From positions 4,526,001-4,590,000 of the forward strand of contig NZ_CP085193.1 of the NCBI RefSeq assembly GCF_024298965.1: 64,000 nt of DNA, written 5' to 3'. Under the pieces are notes generated by a model that did no database searches, was not told the origin of the DNA, and saw nothing but the letters and a program-made list of their open reading frames with translations. The DNA comes from Streptomyces rapamycinicus NRRL 5491 (GTDB taxonomy: Bacteria > Actinomycetota > Actinomycetes > Streptomycetales > Streptomycetaceae). Shown here piece by piece: positions 35,028 to 43,682 of the stretch (position 1 is its first letter; every line of letters begins with the position of its first letter). A program made the translations under genes and the position numbers.

Positions 35028-35312
35028 ATGTCCTTGAACGACGACTTGACGGCCGTCCAGCGCTGTCTCGATGACCTGGTCCGTTCCGTCTCCCGGCTGG
35101 AGCAGCGGGTGGGCGCCGGTGGGCTGGAGATACGCCGCGTCCGCACCGACGCGGACCACCTGCGCGAGAGCCTCGCCCTGCTGCGCGAGACGGCTCCCGT
35201 GGAGCGATCACGCCCCGAAATGGTTCCGGTCCCCGACGCCCCGTACGACAGCGCGCTGTGGTCGGACGTCGACGACGAGGGCCTCGGCGCGCGAGATCGC
35301 CACGCGCCCTAG
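35028..35312 (+). CDS. Small conserved-looking protein ahead of the Sdh operon, unknown function
   Basis: A 94-residue, charged, mostly helical protein. The first ~55 residues look like a short coiled coil (DDLTAVQRCLDDLVRSVSRL, HLRESLALLRETAP), followed by an acidic tail (WSDVDDEGLGARD). No signal peptide or membrane segment. The ATG follows a purine-rich stretch. It is 75 bases upstream of the Sdh membrane subunit on the same strand, so it may be part of the operon. I do not recognise the family. Confidence 0.65.
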   Translation: MSLNDDLTAVQRCLDDLVRSVSRLEQRVGAGGLEIRRVRTDADHLRESLALLRETAPVERSRPEMVPVPDAPYDSALWSDVDDEGLGARDRHAP

Positions 35313-35387
35313 GGACGGGCCGGAGCGCCTCCCGTCACGGGGCGCATCCCCTCCGTCCCCCCACACCACTCCACCGCGGAGTTCCCC

Positions 35388-36239
35388 TTGGCCACAGGCA
35401 CCGACCCGCAAGCCACCACGCCCGCCCCCGCAGACTCCGGAACGGCCCCGCACGGCGTGCACAGCGCCTCGCGCGCCGCCATCCCCGGCCGCCATCTGCG
35501 CAGCGACCGCTGGTGGCTCTCCCCCGCCATCACCGCCGCCGGACTGTTCGCGTTCATCGTCTACTCGACCTGGCGGGCCTTCGCGGGGGACGACTACTAC
35601 GCCGAGCCGTACGTCTCCCCCTTCTACTCGCCCTGCGTCGCCCAGAACTGCGTGCCCATGAAGGGCGGCGCCAACTGGGAGATCTTCGGCGCTTGGTGGG
35701 GCCTGTCCCCGGCGCTGCTGATCCTGATCTTCCCACTGGGGTTCCGGCTCACCTGCTACTACTACCGCAAGGCGTATTACCGGGGCTTCTGGGCCTCACC
35801 GCCCGCCTGCGCGGTCGCCGAACCGCGCGCCAAGTACACCGGCGAGACCCGCTTCCCGCTGATCCTGCAGAACATCCACCGCTACTTCTTCTACTTCGCG
35901 GTGATCGTCGCGGGGATCCTCACCTATGACACCGTGCTCGCCTTCCGGGACGAGCACGGCCGCTGGGGCCATATGGGCCTGGGCACCCTGGTGCTGCTCG
36001 CCAACATCGCGCTGATCTGGGCGTACACCCTCTCCTGCCACTCCTGCCGCCATATCGTCGGCGGCCGGCTGAAGCACTTCTCCCGGCATCCGGTGCGCTA
36101 TCGGCTCTGGGGCTGGGTGAGCGGGCTCAACGCACGTCATATGCAGCTGGCCTGGGCCTCTCTCATCAGCGTCGCCGTCGCGGACTTCTACGTCTATCTG
36201 GTGGCGAGCGGCGCCTTCGACGATCCCCGCTTTTTCTAG
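35388..36239 (+). CDS. Succinate dehydrogenase (Sdh1-type) membrane anchor subunit
   Basis: A 283-residue polytopic membrane protein with about five hydrophobic segments, several bracketed by His residues that could bind haem (NIHRYFFYFA, CHSCRHIVGG, RHMQLAWAS). A ~45-residue hydrophilic N-terminus precedes the first helix (WLSPAITAAGLFAFIVY). Start is TTG with GGAG upstream; no better codon exists. It is followed 16 bases later by sdhA. Size and placement match the single large anchor of actinobacterial Sdh1 complexes (as in mycobacteria) rather than separate SdhC/SdhD subunits. It would pass electrons from succinate to menaquinone. Confidence 0.85.
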   Translation: MATGTDPQATTPAPADSGTAPHGVHSASRAAIPGRHLRSDRWWLSPAITAAGLFAFIVYSTWRAFAGDDYYAEPYVSPFYSPCVAQNCVPMKGGANWEIFGAWWGLSPALLILIFPLGFRLTCYYYRKAYYRGFWASPPACAVAEPRAKYTGETRFPLILQNIHRYFFYFAVIVAGILTYDTVLAFRDEHGRWGHMGLGTLVLLANIALIWAYTLSCHSCRHIVGGRLKHFSRHPVRYRLWGWVSGLNARHMQLAWASLISVAVADFYVYLVASGAFDDPRFF

Positions 36240-36255
36240 GAGAGGTGCTCATCCG

Positions 36256-38211
36256 ATGACGCAAGTCGAGCGGCAGGCGTGGGACGTGGTCGTGATCGGC
36301 GCGGGCGGCGCCGGGCTGCGTGCCGCGATCGAGGCCCGCGAACAGGGCATGCGCTGCGCCGTCATCTGCAAGTCGCTGTTCGGCAAGGCCCATACGGTGA
36401 TGGCCGAGGGCGGCATCGCCGCCAGCATGGGCAACGTCAACGAGCGCGACAACTGGCAGGTGCACTTCCGCGACACCATGCGCGGGGGCAAGTTCCTCAA
36501 CCACTGGCGGATGGCCGAGCTGCACGCCCAGGAGGCCCCGGACCGGGTCTGGGAGCTGGAGACCTGGGGCGCGCTCTTCGACCGCACCCCGGAGGGCAAG
36601 ATCTCCCAGCGGAACTTCGGCGGCCATGAGTACCCCCGCCTCGCCCATGTCGGGGACCGCACCGGCCTGGAGCTGATCCGCACCCTCCAGCAGAAGATCG
36701 TCTCCCTCCAGCAGGAGGACAAGGCCGCCACCGGCGACTACGAGTCCCGGCTGAAGATCTTCCAGGAGTGCACGGTCACCCGGATCGTCAAGGACGGCGA
36801 CCGGGTCGCCGGGGTCTTCGGCTACGAGCGCGAATCGGGCCGCTTCTTCACCCTGGAGGCCCCGGCCGTGGTGCTGGCCACCGGCGGTATCGGCAAATCC
36901 TTCAAGGTGACCTCCAACTCCTGGGAGTACACCGGCGACGGCCATTCGCTGGCGCTGCTCGCGGGCGCCCCGCTGATCAACATGGAGTTCGTGCAGTTCC
37001 ATCCGACCGGTATGGTCTGGCCGCCCTCGGTGAAGGGGATCCTGGTCACCGAGTCGGTGCGCGGCGACGGCGGGGTGCTGCGCAACAGCGAGGGCAAGCG
37101 GTTCATGTTCGACTACATCCCGGACGTCTTCAAGGAGAAGTACGCCCAGTCCGAGGACGAGGCCGACCGCTGGTACGAGGACCCGGACCACAACCACCGC
37201 CCGCCCGAGCTGCTCCCCCGTGACGAGGTGGCCCGCGCCATCAACGCCGAGGTGAAGGCGGGCCGGGGCTCCCCGCACGGCGGGGTCTTCCTCGACGTCT
37301 CCACCCGGATGTCCCCCGAGGTCATCAAGCGGCGGCTGCCCTCGATGCACCACCAGTTCAAGGAGCTAGCGGACGTCGACATCACCGCCGAGCCCATGGA
37401 GGTGGGCCCCACCTGTCACTACGTGATGGGCGGGGTGGACGTCGACCCGGACACCGCGGCCGCCACCGGCGTGCCCGGCCTGTTCGCCGCGGGCGAGGTC
37501 GCGGGCGGGATGCACGGCTCCAACCGGCTCGGCGGCAACTCCCTCTCCGACCTGCTGGTCTTCGGGCGCCGCGCCGGGCTCCACGCGGCCCGCTACGCCC
37601 AGGAGACCGCGGCCTCCGGCACCCGCCCGGTGCCGGACGAGGCACAGCTGGACCTGGCGGCGGCCGAGGCGCTGCGCCCGTTCAGCGCCGAGGCCGGTGA
37701 GCCGGATGAGACCGCGGGCCCGGCCGGGCCGCCGGAGAACCCGTACACCCTCCACCAGGAGCTCCAGCAGTCGATGAACGACCTGGTGGGGATCATCCGC
37801 AAGGCCGGGGAGATGGAGGAGGCGCTGCACCGGCTGGCCAGTCTGCGGGTCCGGGCGCGCCGCGCCGGGGTCGAGGGCCACCGGCAGTTCAACCCCGGCT
37901 GGCACCTGGCGATCGATCTGCGCAACATGCTGCTGGTCAGCGAGTGCGTGGCGCGCGCCGCGCTGGAGCGGACCGAGAGCCGCGGCGGACACACCCGCGA
38001 CGACTGCCCGGAGATGGACCGCGAATGGCGGCGGCTCAATCTGGTCTGCCGGCTCTCCGACCCCTCGGGCGGTCTGGCGACCCCCGACGCCGGGCACGGC
38101 CAGATCCGGCTCGAGCGGCGGGAGACGCCGCCCATCCGGCCCGACCTGCTGAACCTGTTCGAGAAGGACGAGCTGGTGAAGTACCTGACGGACGAGGAGC
38201 TGACCCAGTGA
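36256..38211 (+). CDS. sdhA: Succinate dehydrogenase/fumarate reductase flavoprotein subunit
   Basis: A 651-residue flavoprotein. The FAD-binding dinucleotide motif is VVIGAGGAGLRAAIEA near the N-terminus. KAHTVMAEGGIAAS contains the His that carries covalent FAD in the family. Substrate and FAD regions follow (EFVQFHPTGMV, MHGSNRLGGNSLSDLLVFGR). The length is slightly above the usual ~590-610, as in Sdh1 SdhA of actinobacteria. It catalyses succinate oxidation to fumarate on the cytosolic face. Its stop overlaps the sdhB start by four bases. Confidence 0.96.
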   Translation: MTQVERQAWDVVVIGAGGAGLRAAIEAREQGMRCAVICKSLFGKAHTVMAEGGIAASMGNVNERDNWQVHFRDTMRGGKFLNHWRMAELHAQEAPDRVWELETWGALFDRTPEGKISQRNFGGHEYPRLAHVGDRTGLELIRTLQQKIVSLQQEDKAATGDYESRLKIFQECTVTRIVKDGDRVAGVFGYERESGRFFTLEAPAVVLATGGIGKSFKVTSNSWEYTGDGHSLALLAGAPLINMEFVQFHPTGMVWPPSVKGILVTESVRGDGGVLRNSEGKRFMFDYIPDVFKEKYAQSEDEADRWYEDPDHNHRPPELLPRDEVARAINAEVKAGRGSPHGGVFLDVSTRMSPEVIKRRLPSMHHQFKELADVDITAEPMEVGPTCHYVMGGVDVDPDTAAATGVPGLFAAGEVAGGMHGSNRLGGNSLSDLLVFGRRAGLHAARYAQETAASGTRPVPDEAQLDLAAAEALRPFSAEAGEPDETAGPAGPPENPYTLHQELQQSMNDLVGIIRKAGEMEEALHRLASLRVRARRAGVEGHRQFNPGWHLAIDLRNMLLVSECVARAALERTESRGGHTRDDCPEMDREWRRLNLVCRLSDPSGGLATPDAGHGQIRLERRETPPIRPDLLNLFEKDELVKYLTDEELTQ

Positions 38212-38978
38212 GTGCGTACGAGGCCCACTTCCGGGTGTGGCGGGGCGACCAGGACGGCGGCGGTCTGAAGGACTTCCACGTCGAGGTCAACGACGGCGAG
38301 GTGGTACTGGACATCGTCCACCGGCTGCAGGCCACCCAGGCCCCCGACCTGGCGGTCCGCTGGAACTGCAAGGCGGGCAAATGCGGTTCGTGCAGCGCCG
38401 AGATCAACGGCCGGCCACGGCTGCTGTGCATGACCCGGATGTCGGTGTTCGAACGGAACGAGACGATCACCATCACCCCGCTACGGGCCTTCCCGGTGGT
38501 GCGGGACCTGGTGACGGATGTGTCGTTCAACTACACCAAGGCCCGTGAGGTGCCGTCCTTCGTGCCCCCGGAGGGGCTGGGTCCGGGCGAGTACCGGATG
38601 TGGCAGGAGGATGTGAACCGGTCGCAGGAGTTCCGCAAGTGCATCGAGTGCTTCCTGTGCCAGGACACCTGCCATGTGGTGCGGGACTTCGAGGAGAACA
38701 AGGAGGCGTTCGCCGGGCCGCGGTTCCTGATGCGGGTCGCGGAGCTGGACATGCATCCGCTGGACGCGGCCGCCGAGACCGGTCTTGACCGCAAGAGCAC
38801 CGCCCAGGAGGAGCACGGACTGGGCTACTGCAACATCACCAAGTGCTGTACGGAGGTCTGCCCCGAGCAGATCAAGATCACCGACAACGCGCTGATCCCG
38901 CTCAAGGAGCGGGCGGCGGACCGTAAGTACGACCCGCTGGTCTGGCTCGGCAACAAGATCCGCCGCCGGGGGCAGTAG
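38208..38978 (+). CDS. sdhB: Succinate dehydrogenase/fumarate reductase iron-sulphur subunit
   Basis: A 256-residue protein. The N-terminal plant-type 2Fe-2S site is CKAGKCGSCSAEINGRPRLLC. The C-terminal ferredoxin-like domain binds further clusters with CIECFLCQDTCHV and CCTEVCPEQIKI. It passes electrons from SdhA to the membrane subunit. The GTG start at 38208 overlaps the sdhA stop (GTGA), so translation is coupled. It ends in a repeat array that likely also terminates the operon. Confidence 0.95.
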   Translation: MSAYEAHFRVWRGDQDGGGLKDFHVEVNDGEVVLDIVHRLQATQAPDLAVRWNCKAGKCGSCSAEINGRPRLLCMTRMSVFERNETITITPLRAFPVVRDLVTDVSFNYTKAREVPSFVPPEGLGPGEYRMWQEDVNRSQEFRKCIECFLCQDTCHVVRDFEENKEAFAGPRFLMRVAELDMHPLDAAAETGLDRKSTAQEEHGLGYCNITKCCTEVCPEQIKITDNALIPLKERAADRKYDPLVWLGNKIRRRGQ

Positions 38979-39019
38979 CTCCGCCGGGGGCGCTGGTGGG
39001 TGTCCGACGGATCTGACGC

Positions 39020-39700
39020 CTGCGGCGGGCTGTTCCCCTCCCCGCCCCTTCCCGATCCCAGGGGCTCCGTCCCTGGCCCCCGGGAGTCCGGGGCGAAGCC
39101 CCACCACGCGGCGAACCGCATACCGATGCCGCCGGAAGGGGCGAAGCCCCGGTCCGGGGTTTGGGACGGAGCCCCGGTCGGGGGTCTGGGGCGGAACCCC
39201 GGTCGGGGTCTGGGGCGGAACCCCGGTCCGAGATCTGGGGCGGAACCCCGGTCCGAGATCTGGGGCGGAACCCCGGTCCGAGATCTGGGGCGGAACCCCG
39301 GTCCGAGGTCTGGGTCGGAACCCCGCCACGCGGCGGAGCCGCATACCGATGCCGCCGGAAGGGGCGAAGCCCCGATCGGGGGTCAGGGGCGGAACCCCGG
39401 TCCGGAGTCAGGGGCGGAACCCCGATCCGGAGTCAGGGGCGGAGCCCCGATCCGGGGGCTGGGGCGGAGCCCCGGTTTCGGGGTCAGGGGCGGAACCCCG
39501 GTTTCGGGGTCAGGGGCGGAACCCCGCCACGCGGCGGAGCCGCATACCGATGCCGCCGGAAGGGGCGAAGCCCCGATCGGGGGTCAGGGGCGAAACCCCG
39601 GTCCGGAGTCTGAGGCGAAGCCCCGGTTTCGGGGGCTGGGGCGGAGCCCCGGTTTCGGGAAGGGGCGGGTAGGGGAAAGACCCGCCGCGCTGGTGCTCGC
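39020..39700. repeat. Large GC-hairpin repeat array B (about twenty GGGGCGGAACCCC-type units)
   Basis: About twenty palindromic cores of the type GGGGC-GRA-RCCCC, at a period of roughly 23-30 bases, fill ~680 bases between the convergent sdhB and phosphatase genes. Three consecutive units are linked by the same spacer, CCGAGATCT. A longer module (CACGCGGCGGAGCCGCATAC followed by CGATGCCGCCGGAAGGGGCG) occurs twice almost exactly (from ~39321 and ~39524) and once diverged (from ~39106). The ends mirror each other: TTCCCCTCCCCGCCCCTTCC at the left, GGAAGGGGCGGGTAGGGGAA at the right. This is an expanded repetitive-palindrome array, presumably with terminator or mRNA-stability effects. Confidence 0.9.
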
Positions 39701-39793
39701 CCTCCGCGTCGTGTCGCGGGCCCGCGGCCGTCAGGGCCGCCCGTCGCCGTACCGGCCGTGGCCCGTCGCCCGTCACCCGTCACCCGTCACCCG

Positions 39794-42496
39794 TCACCAC
39801 AGGCTGAGCAGCGCCTCCACCGAGTCCGGGCCCGAGGCCTGGCCGTCCGGAAGGGCCAGCTCGAACCAGACGGTCTTGCCGAGCGGGGTCCTGCGGCTGC
39901 CCCAGCCCGCGCTGAGCAGCCCGACCAGCTGGAGCCCGCGCCCGCCCTCGTCGGTGTCCCGGGCGCGCCGCCGCCGGGGCTGCACCAGACCGCCGTCCCA
40001 GACCTCGCAGACCAGCGTGCGGTCCAGCAGCAGCCGTAGCCGGATCTCGCCCTCGCCGTACCGCAGGGCATTGGTCACCAGCTCGCTGACCAGCAGCTCG
40101 GTGGTGTCCACCAGATCGTCCAGACCCCAGGACTCCAGCTGCTCCCGGGCCAGTTCGCGGGCCCGGCCCACGGACTGCGGGGCGCTGGGAAGGTGCCAGT
40201 CACCGACGGAGTCGGCCGACAGGCCCTGCACCCGGGCCATCAGCAGGGCGATGTCGTCCTCGCCGTGGTGGGTGTCGAGGGTGCTCAGGACGTGGTCGCA
40301 GACGTCCTCGAGGGAACCGGCCGCGGCGTTCCCGCCGTCGGCGCCGTCCCGGGTGTCGAGGGCCGCGCGCAGGGCCTGGAGTCCCTCGTCGAGGGTGTGG
40401 TCGCGGGATTCGACCAGACCGTCGGTGTAGAGGGCGAGCAGCGCGCCGTCGGGGAGCTCGACCTCGATCTCCTCGAACGGCTCGCCGCCCACGCCGAGCG
40501 GCAATCCGGGCGGGACCTCCATCAGCAGGGCGTCCTCGCCCCGCTCCACGAGGACGGGGGGCGGATGCCCGGCGTTGGCGAACGTGCAGCGCCGGGTGAC
40601 CGGGTCGTAGACGGCGTAGACGCAGGTGGCGAGGTAGACCTCGGTCAGATCGGAGGAGTCGTCGGCGGCCTTGCCGTCGCGCCCGAGGGCGCGCGAGCCG
40701 GGCCGCGCGCCGGCGTGCGAGCCGCCCGGTGTGCCGAGGCCCCGGGCGATCTCGTCCAGTGCGGAGAGCACCTCGGCGGGCTCCAGGTCGAGGAGGGCGA
40801 GGGTGCGTACGGCGGTGCGCAGCTCGCCCATGGCCACGGCGGCGCGCAGCCCCCGCCCCATGACGTCGCCGACCACCAGCGCGGTGCGGTGTCCGGGCAG
40901 CTCGATCACGTCGAACCAGTCGCCGCCCACCTCGGTCGCCGCGTTCCCCGGCAGATAGCGGCAGGCGATATCGAGCCCGGCGGCCTCCGGGTCGCCGGGC
41001 GGGAGAAGGCTGCGCTGGAGTATCAGCGCGCGTTCATGTTCTCTGCGGTACAGCCGGGCGTTGTCGATGCTCACGGCGGCGCGGGCGGCCAGCTCGACGG
41101 CGAGCGCGCGGTCCCGTTCGCCGAACGGCTCGCTGCCCTTGGTGCGGGAGAACTGGGCCAGGCCGACGACGGTGTCGCGCGCGACCATCGGCACCACGAG
41201 GGTGGACTGGAGCATGGCCCCGAACTCCAGGGCCTCGCTGCCGTCCCGCCCGGGGACGACGCGGACCTGGGCGGTGCGCAGGGCGTGGGCGCACAGCGAG
41301 TTGAAGGGGTAGCGGTGCACCTCGCCGACCTGGATGGGCTTGGGGTCCTCCACGGTGTTGACGCGGCAGATGTCGCCGAAGGCGACCGGGCCGTCGGAGA
41401 CCGCGCTGGCGAAGGCGACGCGGCGCAGCTCGGCGCTGCCGTCGGCGAGCCCGGGCGGGGTCTCGTCGCCGGAGAGCAGCCCCTGGTAGAGGTCGACGGA
41501 GGCCAGGTCGCAGAACTGCGGTACGGCCACGTCCAGCAGTTCGCGGGCGGTGGTCTCCAGGTCGAGCGAGGTGCCTATTCGGGCCCCGGCCTCGTTCAGC
41601 AGCGCCAGATTGCGCCGTACGCCCGCGGCCTCCTGTTCGGCGCGGCGGCGGCCGGTGACGTCCGTGGCGAGCCCGGCGACGCCGATGGGGCGGCCGGAGC
41701 CGCTGTGCAGCCGGTAGAGCGAGACCGACCAGCGGCGGCGGTCGGGGCTGCCCGGTGCCTGGCCCACGATGGGCATGTCGGTCAGCGACTGCCCGGAGTC
41801 CAGGACTTGGCGCAGGGCGGCGGCCAGCCGGTCGGCCTCGCCGCGCGGCAGCAGATCGTGCGGGGTCGTGCCGCGGTACTCCTCGGTGGGGCGGCCGAAA
41901 ACCTTCGCAAAGCGCTCATTGACGCGGAGGATCCGCAGATCCGTCCCGAAGAGGAAGAAGCCGAGCGGAGATTGACCGAAAACGGCCTGTGAAGAAGCAA
42001 GATCGGTTTCCAGCCCGCGCAACGCGCTGACGTCCACCGCGATGCAGAGCGCGGCCCGCTTCCCGTGCTCGTCCTGAGCGGGCATCACATAGACCTCGGC
42101 GATGCCATGTCCGCTCGGCGTCCGGGGGTTACGGTAGGGGACCAGCCCGGTCCACTCCCGGCCGTCGAGGATGTCGGCCACCGCGCGCTGGCCCGTCTCC
42201 TGGTACTCCGGCGGTACGAACGCCTCCACCGGATCCTTGCCGATGGCCTGGCTCGCCGTCAGCCCCAGCAATTCCGCGGCCCGTTCGCTCCACTGCGCGA
42301 TCCGGCCGTCGGGCCCGAGCGCGAAGGAGGCGACCCGGATGTAGTCATAGATCGAGCCGGGAGGACTGCTCTGCCACACCGCCGACATCGAGGACATGGA
42401 CGACATGTCCGACATCGAGGGCCCCTGCGACATCGGCGACACCTGCGAACCCACCGTCTCCTCGGGCATATCAGCCCCCGCTGGCTTCTCGCTCAT
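39794..42496 (-). CDS. PP2C-type SpoIIE phosphatase with PAS, GAF and HATPase domains
   Basis: A 900-residue cytosolic signalling protein. Domains in order: PAS at ~50-160 (VASFALGPDGRIAQWSERAA), PAS at ~165-285, GAF at ~310-490 (ending AVSIDNARLYRREHE), SpoIIE phosphatase at ~505-735 (LQRSLLPPGDPEA, TEVGGDWFDVIEL, VVGDVMGRGLRAAV, LYTDGLVESRD), and an RsbW-like HATPase at ~765-890 (LLVSELVTNALRYGEGE, DEGGRGLQLVGLL). Such proteins dephosphorylate anti-anti-sigma factors and may also act as anti-sigma kinase, tied to stress and development. A Ser/Met-rich start (MSDMSSMSSMSAV) is low-complexity. No partner sigma gene is nearby. Confidence 0.94.
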   Translation of the reverse strand: MSEKPAGADMPEETVGSQVSPMSQGPSMSDMSSMSSMSAVWQSSPPGSIYDYIRVASFALGPDGRIAQWSERAAELLGLTASQAIGKDPVEAFVPPEYQETGQRAVADILDGREWTGLVPYRNPRTPSGHGIAEVYVMPAQDEHGKRAALCIAVDVSALRGLETDLASSQAVFGQSPLGFFLFGTDLRILRVNERFAKVFGRPTEEYRGTTPHDLLPRGEADRLAAALRQVLDSGQSLTDMPIVGQAPGSPDRRRWSVSLYRLHSGSGRPIGVAGLATDVTGRRRAEQEAAGVRRNLALLNEAGARIGTSLDLETTARELLDVAVPQFCDLASVDLYQGLLSGDETPPGLADGSAELRRVAFASAVSDGPVAFGDICRVNTVEDPKPIQVGEVHRYPFNSLCAHALRTAQVRVVPGRDGSEALEFGAMLQSTLVVPMVARDTVVGLAQFSRTKGSEPFGERDRALAVELAARAAVSIDNARLYRREHERALILQRSLLPPGDPEAAGLDIACRYLPGNAATEVGGDWFDVIELPGHRTALVVGDVMGRGLRAAVAMGELRTAVRTLALLDLEPAEVLSALDEIARGLGTPGGSHAGARPGSRALGRDGKAADDSSDLTEVYLATCVYAVYDPVTRRCTFANAGHPPPVLVERGEDALLMEVPPGLPLGVGGEPFEEIEVELPDGALLALYTDGLVESRDHTLDEGLQALRAALDTRDGADGGNAAAGSLEDVCDHVLSTLDTHHGEDDIALLMARVQGLSADSVGDWHLPSAPQSVGRARELAREQLESWGLDDLVDTTELLVSELVTNALRYGEGEIRLRLLLDRTLVCEVWDGGLVQPRRRRARDTDEGGRGLQLVGLLSAGWGSRRTPLGKTVWFELALPDGQASGPDSVEALLSLW

Positions 42497-42718
42497 GCGC
42501 CCGTCCCCTCCGGCTCAGGTGCTCCGACCGGCTTCAGATAGCCGAGTATCCAGCACTTCGGCCATCCCGAGTACGGTCTTCACGATCACAGCACTATCTC
42601 AGCCCGCCATCAGAGTCCGTCCCGGCTTTTGGTGAAGCGCTCATGATCAGCGCTCCCCCTCACTCCTAACCAGACGGAGGCGGCTCGAACCCCATGGATT
42701 TTCCCGTACGGGACGTTC

Positions 42719-43147
42719 TCAAGAGGTGCGTGGACGGGTCCCCTCGGCGGCCCCGGCCGCGCGCAGCCGGCGGACCGCCTCCGCCACCGCGGGGCGGTCC
42801 TCGTCCAGCCAGTCCACCTCGTCCACCCGGTCCGGGGTGAGCCAGCGCAGTTCGTCATGGTCCTGGAGCGGGCGCGGCTCACCGGAGCGCAGCGCCGCGG
42901 TCCATACCCGCAGCACATAGCCGGGCTTCAGGGGCCACTCCCCCGGCAGCGGTTCGAGCGGCTCGACCTCGACCCCGAGCTCCTCGCGCAGTTCGCGGAC
43001 GAGCGCCACCTGTGGGGTCTCCCCGGGCTCGGTCTTGCCGCCGGGCAGCTCCCAGCGGCCCGCGAGCTCGGGCGGGGCGCTGCGCCGCGCGGCCAGCAGC
43101 CGCCCCCGGTCGAACACCGCTCCGCCCACCACCACACGCACGCTCAT
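42719..43147 (-). CDS. Nudix (MutT-type) hydrolase
   Basis: A 142-residue protein with a full Nudix box: G at [10 protein letters not shown], then [13 protein letters not shown] (pattern GX5EX7REUXEEXGU). It has the MutT-like start [20 protein letters not shown]. It could sanitise oxidised nucleotides or hydrolyse a nucleoside diphosphate derivative. I prefer the ATG at 43147 over a GTG three codons upstream. A monocistronic setting, with repeats upstream. Confidence 0.92.
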   Translation of the reverse strand: MSVRVVVGGAVFDRGRLLAARRSAPPELAGRWELPGGKTEPGETPQVALVRELREELGVEVEPLEPLPGEWPLKPGYVLRVWTAALRSGEPRPLQDHDELRWLTPDRVDEVDWLDEDRPAVAEAVRRLRAAGAAEGTRPRTS

Positions 43148-43263
43148 GATCGGCACCCTAGCCCGCGCGGATCCACACCGGAGCCCCGGGGCGGGAGCAC
43201 CCCGGGGCTCGGAAAGAGGTACGCGTTCCCGCGGACCGGAGGTACGTATTCCGGCGGGCTGAA

Positions 43264-43330
43264 ACCGGACTCGGGCTGACCGGACTCGGGCTGACCGGAC
43301 TCGGGCTGACCGGACTCGGGCTGACCGGAC
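43264..43330. repeat. 15-base minisatellite (ACCGGACTCGGGCTG, four full copies plus a partial)
   Basis: Four exact tandem copies from 43264 to 43323 and a six-base fifth. It lies just after the stop of the small SPOR-like gene (minus strand) and before the Nudix start. It runs into a CCGGACC-GAC-GGTCCGG hairpin at 43325-43341, which is a plausible terminator for the small gene. Confidence 0.9.
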
Positions 43331-43349
43331 CGACGGTCCGGACTCGGGC

Positions 43350-43535
43350 CTAACCGGACTGACGGGACGCGGCGGTCCGCTCGACCACGTACAGCTGCTC
43401 CTGGCCCTCGCCCTCCAGTCGGTCGGCCACCTCCTGGGCCTCCGTCCTGGTGGCGTAGCGCCCGACGCGGTAGCGGTTGCCGTTGCTGTCCTGGCGGATC
43501 ACGAGCCAGGGCAGCACAGCGTTCCCGTCACTCAT
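43350..43535 (-). CDS. Small SPOR-like protein, 61 residues
   Basis: A short soluble protein with [33 protein letters not shown] and QLYVVER: the strand-helix-strand of SPOR-like domains (which bind denuded peptidoglycan glycans), but without signal peptide or membrane anchor. Comparable 60-residue proteins are common in Streptomyces. Function unknown. A G-rich ribosome site (GGGGAGA) precedes the ATG. Confidence 0.75.
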   Translation of the reverse strand: MSDGNAVLPWLVIRQDSNGNRYRVGRYATRTEAQEVADRLEGEGQEQLYVVERTAASRQSG

Positions 43536-43682
43536 CTCCCCGCCCCCTCCGCTGTGGCGCGCCCGGGCGCACGACCCCGCGACACCGTTAAGGAAATCCC
43601 GATCCGCATATGCCCGAGCCTACGCCCTACCTTCACGCAGCGGATACGTGTTCTTACAAGGAGGCACTCATCCGGCCATGTC

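Noticed and set aside
32138..39793. CRISPR array
   Set aside because: Although repeats are regular, units are palindromic GC hairpins with near-identical short spacers, not 25-40 base repeats with unique spacers, and no cas genes are present.
39000..40430. Long + strand open frame of ~476 codons with repetitive Pro/Gly/Arg protein
   Set aside because: It is created by the palindrome array (period compatible with an open frame) and by the antisense of the phosphatase gene; no start site or domain.
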